This document shows, one piece after another, positions 34,501 to 39,656 of a stretch of DNA of 39,656 nucleotides. The notes below the pieces were generated by a model. That model had not been told where the DNA came from and searched no databases. It worked only from the letters and a program-made list of their open reading frames with translations. A program made the position numbers and the translations under genes. Source of the DNA: Candidatus Poribacteria bacterium. Its GTDB lineage: Bacteria > Poribacteria > WGA-4E > WGA-3G. Numbering within the stretch: position 1 is the first letter of the stretch; each line of letters opens with the position of its first letter. The stretch covers positions 27,709-67,364 of the forward strand of contig PYJA01000078.1 in the NCBI GenBank assembly GCA_003635185.1, in the 5' to 3' direction.

Positions 34501-36071
34501 TTTTCCATTTCAGTTTTTGCTCTTGCTTGCATATAGCTGCCGTCAGAGACTTTTACCAGCTGCTGATATACTTCATAAGCCTCTTCATAACGTTTTGCGT
34601 CCTGATAACTTTTCGCAAGAATCGCATACAAATACTTCAAATCCCATCCGTCATCCTTACTCTCCTCTTTGGTGACAGCGGCATCGGCGAGTTTTATAGC
34701 CGGGTCATACATATTACTATCAATGCAGATAGTGGCAAGTGCCCCGAGGAATGATGTGTCCCCCTTAAATTTGCTGGCTGCGAGTGCTGTGTCTGCTCGG
34801 TTTAGAACTGTTTTTACCATGTCAGGTTGGTTAATTTCTTGGAAGGCGGCAGCTGCGAAGTAAAAGCTCCGAACATTGGCCGGTTCTACTTTGCTAAGCA
34901 GGTCGTACGTTTCAGCAGCTTTTTGATAATTGCTTGCTTCCCAATAAGTCTCAGCGAGCATTTCAATGACAGCAGGATTGTTAGCATCCTTTTCAAGTTT
35001 ACCTTCGAAAACGGTTGCCAATTCTTCAAGTTTTCCCATATCTTTATAGGCATTTATCAAGACTTTGCGTGCGTCATCACCAATAAATCTGACTGTAATA
35101 CCATATATACTGTAAGATGTTACGTGCGTTACTAATCTGGACTGCTTTGATACTTCAGCCTCGTAGAAGGCTAATGCTGAGTCTGTCCTGCCATGTTTTA
35201 GGTATGCCTTGAGCAATTCCTCAGTGACTTTACTTCGCTCATAAGGATTATTGATCATTTTGAGTGCTTTCTTAAAAGCATCCACAGATTTTTCTAATTC
35301 ACCAGTAGTAAGAAGGAGTCGTGCCCGTTCTTTTTGCATCTCGAATGTGATTGTGCCTTCAGTTTCAGCCTTCTGTAGCTTCTCTGCTAAATTCCCGTGA
35401 TAACGATAGAGATTGACCAATTGCCGTTCAATATCATTGCGTTCCCATTCTGATTTGGTGTGTGTCAGGGCGTTCTTCAATACTTTTTCAGCAGCTGCTA
35501 TGTCCTCATTGAGAAAATAGTGTTCTGCAAGTATGAGGTAGATTTTTTTGTCGCCATATTCGAATACAGTTGCTTTTTTATAGTTTGCGATAGCTGCAGC
35601 TTCATTACCTTCTGCCTCATAAAGTTTTGCGAGTCGTGCGTAATGGACACCTACTTCTGGATCCGTTTGAACATAAGTCTGCGCGATTTCAAGTGCCTCG
35701 TTGTGTTTGCCAGCAGTTTGTAAGCTATTAACAAGCGCATCTTGATATTTTATGTTTTCTGGGTCAGTTTCAAGCAGTTTGCTGTAGGTTTGTGCAGCTT
35801 TTTCATATTGTTTTGTGCGTGTATAAAGCGTTGCGAGTTGTGCGCGAGATTCCAAGTTTTCAGGTGTGCCCTTCACAATTCGTTCGTAAATTTCTATTGC
35901 TTTATCTATTTCGCCAAGTTCTACAAATTTTTGCGCCGCTGTGATGAATTCTTGTGTTATCGCGCGTTCTTGTTCGTTGCTCACCTCTTCTGCCTCAAGT
36001 TGTGCAACGAAAGTAACCGCTGTGATTAACAGGAAAATAAACAAAAAGAAAGAGAATTTTGAGTGTGGCAT
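31599..36071 (-). CDS. Very large secreted TPR protein with LamG domain and two C-terminal beta-sandwich modules
   Basis: A 1490-aa protein. The signal peptide (FSFFLFIFLLITAVTFVAQ, cleaved near LEAEE) shows export. Tandem TPRs fill residues ~35-600 (e.g. KAIEIYERIVKGTPENLESR, YEKAAQTYSKLLETDPENIK). A LamG/concanavalin-like domain spans ~610-825 (NRSFVEIDNSE, WHHIAGVVDTENDIIKLFID, GLIDEVRIWNIA). More TPRs follow to ~1110. Two homologous modules end the protein (~1118-1290 and ~1325-1485). Each starts with a C/A-W-(I/L)-x-LGPFDN motif and contains SPDER, RF.SDDQ, IWLNG/VWLNG and NTILLKVCN. They resemble beta-sandwich carbohydrate-binding modules. The protein is likely a periplasmic or surface scaffold. 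RBS AGGAGAT precedes the ATG. It is convergent with the sigma-WD40 gene. Confidence 0.85.
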   Translation of the reverse strand: MPHSKFSFFLFIFLLITAVTFVAQLEAEEVSNEQERAITQEFITAAQKFVELGEIDKAIEIYERIVKGTPENLESRAQLATLYTRTKQYEKAAQTYSKLLETDPENIKYQDALVNSLQTAGKHNEALEIAQTYVQTDPEVGVHYARLAKLYEAEGNEAAAIANYKKATVFEYGDKKIYLILAEHYFLNEDIAAAEKVLKNALTHTKSEWERNDIERQLVNLYRYHGNLAEKLQKAETEGTITFEMQKERARLLLTTGELEKSVDAFKKALKMINNPYERSKVTEELLKAYLKHGRTDSALAFYEAEVSKQSRLVTHVTSYSIYGITVRFIGDDARKVLINAYKDMGKLEELATVFEGKLEKDANNPAVIEMLAETYWEASNYQKAAETYDLLSKVEPANVRSFYFAAAAFQEINQPDMVKTVLNRADTALAASKFKGDTSFLGALATICIDSNMYDPAIKLADAAVTKEESKDDGWDLKYLYAILAKSYQDAKRYEEAYEVYQQLVKVSDGSYMQARAKTEMEKIAKEGKLFEKWIPEQLKKVEENPDDPERISKLAESYEATDKIKEAVVQYESLSALEPENSQWHKKLGELYQNLPLERRETGEVIEDTALTLDGNRSFVEIDNSETLNNITGQVTVSAWLKTINFPEDYAPIISKTDERDSNFKKRSFFLSLKDDRSIQFAASPDGESDASIFSSKGIIELNTWHHIAGVVDTENDIIKLFIDGIEAGSRDFKDVKSIYNSKLPLRIGWTQEEIDTHASFNGLIDEVRIWNIARTAIEISSDMNRQLNEEEPGLVGYWKFDEETEGRIFDTSRNKNDGIFIGNVKLEPYTRPVFESLRLNQLAKSTSAYRKAVELKPTSYQLYDLLAKSHIKSDRTSDAEKVYRQALDASLKQSEHDSAIRAIIELYADEGQENKRIAFLEEIRQKLAKMDDSAVLHELLGDLYKKAGDSEKAELAYDKWLQIRQKALNSAQSAYSYRNFADKLLDKGLYPETALNFAKRAFLKNTGSSYDYPATLGRACVANGLYDEALKHFKHALNLISDEHYADMFWEEIAEAIKNANDKERYVQMLEALTNAIPVGNSSSRANVYRTLAQFYSENNMPEKAENYLLKTGFIPETCWITLGPFDNKDNMGPYIAYIPEEITQIDTTAKYYGKDKLIRWQKVDDNKIDGMIWLGSDIDWTATYTWAIVSSPDERDITIRFDSDDQGIVWLNGKEVFRHDRMSGAQVDRYIVPVTLKQGENTILLKVCNAEVYTYFFMRLTDADGNPFKDLKFKNADELLNAPPPTKPIFHVNVNLGLAEYYSKNDMPDKAMEQIRQTGIIHENAWLVLGPFDNTVGIGYNTKYIPEGTMQIDLTAKYEGVNEQISWKKFTDAALNGFIDFGEDVNWRVSYAMATVTSPDEREVLFRFSSDDQSKIWLNGTEVFADANAQSAILDKNTIPVTLKTGKNTILVKVCNEEMSWGFYLRVTDVDGKPFEDLKINNVQDN

Positions 36072-36244
36072 TGAAATATATCTCCTATTAGTGTTATATT
36101 TTACTTTTTCTGCCTTAACCTTTTCCCATTATTCCAAAAACGGATTGAATTGTCAAGGCTTCCTCTAATTTTTGGCAGTTTACAGTGATTTTTAAGAACG
36201 GTTTTTTATCTCCCCGCAGGCCGTGTATTACCCCGGCACCCCCT

Positions 36245-36271
36245 GCCTGTGATAGGAGTCGAACCTACAAC
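36245..36271 (-). other. tRNA 3'-end-like fragment (T-arm plus acceptor strand)
   Basis: On the minus strand the sequence reads GTTG then TAGG-TTCGACT-CCTA and CACAGGC. This is the shape of a T-stem/loop followed by a 3' acceptor strand. No matching 5' acceptor (GCCTGTG), D-arm or anticodon arm is found in the ~90 nt before it, so it is not a complete tRNA. Such fragments often mark attachment sites of integrative elements. Confidence 0.4.
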
Positions 36272-36343
36272 AAGATAATGGAAGCTCAAAGATGTCCGCA
36301 CACTTTATAGTAAAATCCAAAAAACGGTTAGTGACAAAACTTT

Positions 36344-36455
36344 ATACCATTTCTCATATATAATGTTCTCTTTGTCCCATAAACTGCCAGTTTGTGCTAC
36401 ATTCTGCTTCATTTCTAACAAACGGTAATGGAACAAAAATTAATAGAAATGGTAT
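36344..36455. mobile_element. Possible MITE-like element with 11-bp terminal inverted repeats
   Basis: ATACCATTTCT (36344-36354) and AGAAATGGTAT (36445-36455) are exact inverses, 112 bp end to end, AT-rich and non-coding inside. No clear target-site duplication is seen, so this is a weak call. Confidence 0.3.
36378..36397. repeat. Palindromic repeat (AAACT-GCC-AGTTT type)
   Basis: CATAAACTGCCAGTTTGTGC, preceded by TGTCC as at 25071. It is a member of the same family as 21109-21129. Confidence 0.55.
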
Positions 36456-36540
36456 TACATACCCTTAATTGAGAGGTGTGCATAATTATTTGGCGCATCA
36501 ACATAGACAATTTAATAAATCACTCTTCATCAAACCTACC

Positions 36541-37905
36541 CTATTTTGTTACAGTATCTATAGCTCGGTAGGTCCTATCAAGGAGGGAATTCAATTCTGA
36601 AATTGAAATTTGTAAAGGCGGCATCAGGACGATAGTATTGACAAGTGGTCGGAGCACTGCACCTTGCGCAAGTGCAGCTTTACAGACTTGGATACCTACC
36701 TTCTCCTCAAATGGGTAAGGGGTATAGGTGTCCGGGTTTTTCATTAATTCTATACCTGCAGCCATCCCACAGACTCGCACATCACCAACATGCGGTAGCG
36801 TATAGAATTCCTGAAGCTGATTTTGGAAGTGTTTGATAGTTGTTTGAAGGCGGTCCAGGAGGTTTTCCCGTTCAAAAATTGCTATATTTTCCAACGCTAC
36901 AGCACATGCTAACGGGTTCCCAGTAAAGGTATGTCCGTGAAAAAAGGTTTTAAGATCACGATATTCACCGAGGAAGGCATTATAAATTTCATCCGTAGTT
37001 AACGTTGCTGCGAGCGGAAGATAGCCAGCCGCGAGCCCTTTTGCCGTACATAAAAAGTCAGGCGTAACGTTCTCATGTTCACATGCCCACATTTTTCCGG
37101 TACGACCAAAACCTGTCATCACCTCATCAACAATCAGGAGCGTTCCCCACTTTTTTGCTAATGTTGCAAGCTCTTTCAGAAACCCTTTCGGAGCAATTAA
37201 CATGCCACCTGCTCCTTGGACTAACGGTTCTAAAATGATACCCGCAACCTGTTCGGAATGTTCGGATAATGTCTGTTCTACCGTATCAAGCCAACGAGTT
37301 TTTAATGTCTCAGCAGAATCGTCTACAACATTAGAGGAACGGTAAGTTTCAGGAGCGGATACGCGAATACTCTTGAAAAGGAGGGAGTTATAGGTGTTAT
37401 GAAAACTCTCAATACCACCAACACTCATAGCACCGACTGTGTCGCCGTGGTAGGCTTTATCAAAGTGAATAAACAGTTTACGTTGTGGTTGTGCTTGATG
37501 CTGCCAGTACTGAAACGCCATCTTCAGTGCGACTTCAACCGCAGTTGAACCATTATCAGAATAGAAAACCTTATCAAGACCTTTCGGCGTGATCTCGACC
37601 AGTTTTTGGGCAAGTTGAATGGCGGGGATATTGCTGTACCCAAGGAGGGTGGAATGTGCAATCTTATCTAACTGACTTTTGAGGGCAGCGTTTAGTTCAG
37701 GATGATTATGCCCGTGGACGTTTGTCCACATAGAGGCGATCCCATCAAGATACCGATTTCCATCAACATCAATCAGGTAAACTCCTTCACCCCGCTCAAT
37801 GATAATCGGTTCTTCTGCCAGCCAATCACGCATCTGTGTGAAAGGATGCCACAGGTAATCCTTATCCCACGCAGCTAACTTCTCTCTATCCCTTAAGTTT
37901 TGCAT
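36541..37905 (-). CDS. bioA: Adenosylmethionine--8-amino-7-oxononanoate aminotransferase
   Basis: A 454-aa class III PLP aminotransferase. The BioA-typical N-terminus WDKDYLWHPFTQMRDW is present, then DGIASMWTNVHGHNHPELN, YSDNGSTAVEVALKMA, AYHGDTVGAMSVGG, DEVMTGFGRTG (Asp260) and PLP Lys289 in CTAKGLAAGY. It makes 7,8-diaminopelargonate in biotin synthesis, using SAM as amino donor. No other bio genes are in the window, though accD (a biotin-dependent enzyme) is. Its start overlaps the end of the upstream ferredoxin-fusion gene by 20 bp, so the two are translated from one transcript. Confidence 0.95.
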   Translation of the reverse strand: MQNLRDREKLAAWDKDYLWHPFTQMRDWLAEEPIIIERGEGVYLIDVDGNRYLDGIASMWTNVHGHNHPELNAALKSQLDKIAHSTLLGYSNIPAIQLAQKLVEITPKGLDKVFYSDNGSTAVEVALKMAFQYWQHQAQPQRKLFIHFDKAYHGDTVGAMSVGGIESFHNTYNSLLFKSIRVSAPETYRSSNVVDDSAETLKTRWLDTVEQTLSEHSEQVAGIILEPLVQGAGGMLIAPKGFLKELATLAKKWGTLLIVDEVMTGFGRTGKMWACEHENVTPDFLCTAKGLAAGYLPLAATLTTDEIYNAFLGEYRDLKTFFHGHTFTGNPLACAVALENIAIFERENLLDRLQTTIKHFQNQLQEFYTLPHVGDVRVCGMAAGIELMKNPDTYTPYPFEEKVGIQVCKAALAQGAVLRPLVNTIVLMPPLQISISELNSLLDRTYRAIDTVTK

Positions 37906-39178
37906 AGTGGACAGGTTGTTCTATTCCGAGTTCATGATATGTTCCGGTTTTCGGCACAACAATTTCAAGCATCCTATTCCGATATTTTGCATGGAAATCT
38001 TCTGGTTGTCCAGGAATAGGAAAGATGTTTCTGAAACCGTCTGGAAATGAACTGGTACGTCCAACGACTTTTTCAAAACGCGGATCGGCGAACTGTTGTG
38101 GTTTTTTAGGATCCCTGGGAAGCTGTGTTTGCACCGTCACAACGCTTTCTGATGTAGGCGTTGCATCTGGAGCATAAGGTGAACTCAGATAAACTTCATA
38201 GTCATAATGTGGCATTCTATCTGGAAGTTGAAATGTTTCTTTGGCGGCAGAATTTGGCACCCATCGTGGAAATTCAATTTCTATCTGATAGTAGTCTGCC
38301 ATTTCTAAAACTCGATTGACCATTCCGTAGCGGCGGTATCGTTCTTTTATATCATCTGAATAAACCGCACCATCGGTCTGAACGGCACCGGGCATTGTTG
38401 CCCGTTGTGCTTCGGGAGCTTTTACCAGAGCAGAGCGCATGGCTTTGAGAAGGGGTGTAGCAAAGAGTGAGGGTACCCATCCATAAAATGATGCACCATA
38501 ACGAGATTGTTCATCGTCAGATGTAGAAGTGAGTTCAGATTTAAAACGGAACATACCTTCGGCAATAGCGATCACTATACCCAAAAAGATTGTAAAATTG
38601 CCCGCAGGTGTGAAAAAACCGTAACCTCCCTGTTTCATCCCGATGAAAAAAAGCACAAGCGGATAAAGAATCAGATTGATTAAACTATTGATACCTGTTG
38701 AAACAGCAGCACTGAAAACACGGGGATTGCCCGCCATCTCTTCTAACTGCGCTTTGAAACTTGCGGAGAACGCACCCAAGATCGGTTGTCCGAGCATGGT
38801 TAGCAAACCTAAAGGCGCACGTAGTGACGATCCCACGGCATCTGGCAGCTGCACAAATTCTTCTGGAACCCCTTGTTCTTTTTTCTTACCTTGTACTGAT
38901 TCATCGGATGTGTCATCTTCAGTTTCAGAATAAACGAATGTCTCAAAGAATTTACTGTTTTTTTCAATATATGATTCCCATTCACTTGGAACTTCGCTTT
39001 CCATGTAGATTGCTTCCACGGGACATGGGTCTACACACGCTGCACAGTCAATACACACGTTTGGATCAATGTAGAGTTGGTTTTCACCTTCAACGGTGTG
39101 TATGCAATTTACTGGACAGACTTCAACACAAGCAGTGTCCTTCACATCAACACACGGTTCAGTAATTATGTATGCCAT
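37886..39178 (-). CDS. Seven-iron-type ferredoxin fused to membrane segments and an Hsp20-like domain
   Basis: A 430-aa protein with AAAGGAGG ahead of its ATG. Residues 1-70 are a complete bacterial ferredoxin. Cys9, Cys17, Cys21 and Cys25, then Cys42, Cys45, Cys48 and Cys52, match the [3Fe-4S]/[4Fe-4S] FdxA pattern (ACVEVCPVNC, CIDCAACVDPCP). A charged linker follows, then two TM segments at ~163-180 and ~193-209 (ILYPLVLFFIG, IFLGIVIAIAEG). The C-terminal ~100 residues look like a small-heat-shock domain: RTSSFPDGFRNIFPIPG and AKYRNRMLEIVVPK (397-410) match the alpha-crystallin end motif A.Y.NGVLEI..PK. I know of no named protein with this order. It overlaps bioA, whose partner enzymes might need electrons, but that link is speculative. 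Confidence 0.82.
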   Translation of the reverse strand: MAYIITEPCVDVKDTACVEVCPVNCIHTVEGENQLYIDPNVCIDCAACVDPCPVEAIYMESEVPSEWESYIEKNSKFFETFVYSETEDDTSDESVQGKKKEQGVPEEFVQLPDAVGSSLRAPLGLLTMLGQPILGAFSASFKAQLEEMAGNPRVFSAAVSTGINSLINLILYPLVLFFIGMKQGGYGFFTPAGNFTIFLGIVIAIAEGMFRFKSELTSTSDDEQSRYGASFYGWVPSLFATPLLKAMRSALVKAPEAQRATMPGAVQTDGAVYSDDIKERYRRYGMVNRVLEMADYYQIEIEFPRWVPNSAAKETFQLPDRMPHYDYEVYLSSPYAPDATPTSESVVTVQTQLPRDPKKPQQFADPRFEKVVGRTSSFPDGFRNIFPIPGQPEDFHAKYRNRMLEIVVPKTGTYHELGIEQPVHYAKLKG

Positions 39179-39213
39179 TCCAATTCCGCCTCCTTTTCAG
39201 AATACCGATTTTA

Positions 39214-39242
39214 ATTATATCACAATTACTTATAGATAGCAA
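39214..39242 (-). promoter_or_regulatory. Predicted promoter of the ferredoxin-fusion/bioA operon
   Basis: On the minus strand: TTGCTA (39237-39242), 17-nt spacer, TATAAT (39214-39219), about 35 nt before the ATG. Confidence 0.65.
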
Positions 39243-39389
39243 GTTAATCAAATTGAAACGTGTCCGCGTGTCCGGTATGTCTTGAAAAAGTTTCTCAATC
39301 ACATCTAAAAGGTCTGGCAATGGATTTCGTTGTCTTGTCAGACACGAAGCACTATTATTTGGAAAAAAGGTAAATTTCTGCAAAAAAAC

Positions 39390-39418
39390 TTGACAAAACC
39401 CAGGAATCCGTGTATAAT
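39390..39418 (+). promoter_or_regulatory. Consensus sigma-70 promoter, first of a tandem pair
   Basis: TTGACA (39390-39395), 17-nt spacer, TATAAT (39413-39418). All twelve consensus bases match. Confidence 0.8.
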
Positions 39419-39464
39419 TTATAAAAAATGGTCCAAATATCATAAAATTCTGCAAAAAAAAAAC

Positions 39465-39493
39465 TTGACATCCGCAGAATTTTAAGGTATACT
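39465..39493 (+). promoter_or_regulatory. Second tandem promoter, with overlapping inverted repeat
   Basis: TTGACA (39465-39470), 17-nt spacer, TATACT (39488-39493), exactly 75 bp after the first. AAAATTCTGC (39444-39453) and GCAGAATTTT (39474-39483) form a perfect 10-bp inverted repeat around the -35 box, a likely operator. Confidence 0.75.
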
Positions 39494-39559
39494 ATCATGT
39501 AAATGGTTCAAATAGGAAATTCGGAATCACGGACTTTGTTCTGAAATTGGGGTATTAAA

Positions 39560-39656
39560 ATGAAAAACCGACACCTGAATTTGTTATTCAAAAATGAATG
39601 CACTAGATCTTATGTACAGAATTGCCTCCGTGCAATATCTGCTGGTATCGTTTTAA
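39560..39656 (+). CDS. 5' end of a hypothetical gene, runs off the window
   Basis: 32 codons are visible and the frame is still open at the edge. The product begins MKNRHLN and reaches SAGIVL. The start and the spacing to the G-x-V-L segment match the ORF at 13048, so both may belong to one family. It is preceded by two tandem consensus promoters. No function can be assigned. Confidence 0.5.
   Translation, partial: MKNRHLNLLFKNECTRSYVQNCLRAISAGIVL

Larger units (their letters stand above)
36072..36540. other. Intergenic region with repeat remnants
   Basis: About 470 bp without an open gene. It holds a tRNA T-arm-like fragment at 36245-36271, an 11-bp inverted-repeat pair bounding 36344-36455, and a short palindrome at 36378-36397. 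Confidence 0.6.

Noticed and set aside
36235-36330. Complete tRNA or tmRNA on the minus strand
   Set aside because: Only the T-arm and 3' acceptor strand fit; no 5' acceptor, D-arm or anticodon arm, and no tag reading frame could be found.
39159-39455. 98-codon minus-strand frame upstream of the ferredoxin gene
   Set aside because: It overlaps the promoters and the ferredoxin start, has no motif and no ribosome site.

Overview
The window looks like chromosomal DNA of an uncultured bacterium with moderate GC content. The protein repertoire resembles Candidatus Poribacteria or a relative: a VCBS/ASPIC-UnbV protein, LamG proteins, a sulfatase and a type I phosphodiesterase-like enzyme, a very large TPR protein, and an ECF sigma factor fused to WD40 repeats. 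Many short palindromic repeats lie between genes. The taxonomic call is inference from gene content only. Many promoters match the sigma-70 consensus with 17-nt spacing.

Layout. 1-2.8 kb: a secreted VCBS/ASPIC protein and a catalytic-domain-only tyrosine recombinase, both on the minus strand. A perfect 12-bp inverted repeat lies beside the recombinase promoter. 3.1-7.2 kb: a plus-strand catabolic cluster of a BMP-family solute-binding protein, a D-2-hydroxyacid dehydrogenase and a HyuA-type hydantoinase/oxoprolinase subunit with no HyuB partner. 7.2-16.2 kb: a defence and toxin-antitoxin island. It holds hicBA with a strong hairpin terminator, the 5' remnant of a type III restriction-modification methylase, and a 1430-aa Cap4-like nuclease/STAND NTPase overlapping a PIN (VapC-like) toxin gene. 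It also holds a LamG protein, a GIY-YIG-like mini-protein, and an OLD-like AAA ATPase followed by a broken DUF4435 (TOPRIM-like) gene that abuts accD. 16.2-25 kb: housekeeping genes on the plus strand (accD, topA, ftsE-like, ftsX-like, PolX/PHP, alkaline-phosphatase-superfamily protein).

25-27.5 kb: a minus-strand sulfatase, then about 0.9 kb of non-coding DNA dense in inverted repeats. 27.5-36 kb: a 1306-aa membrane-anchored ECF sigma factor with 14 WD40 repeats, convergent with a 1490-aa secreted TPR/LamG protein. 36-39.7 kb: a short repeat-rich gap with a tRNA 3'-end-like fragment, then bioA overlapping a gene for an unusual ferredoxin-membrane-Hsp20-like fusion. The last gene runs off the edge behind two tandem consensus promoters.

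The most interesting candidate system is the nuclease-STAND protein at 8182-12474. Its last ~45 residues look like the toxin-binding tail of a VapB-type antitoxin, and the adjacent PIN-toxin gene overlaps its 3' end. This suggests a phage sensor that also holds a toxin in check. Other points of note are an FtsE-like ATPase lacking three catalytic motifs, a PolX with a dead polymerase palm, and the transmembrane sigma-WD40 fusion.
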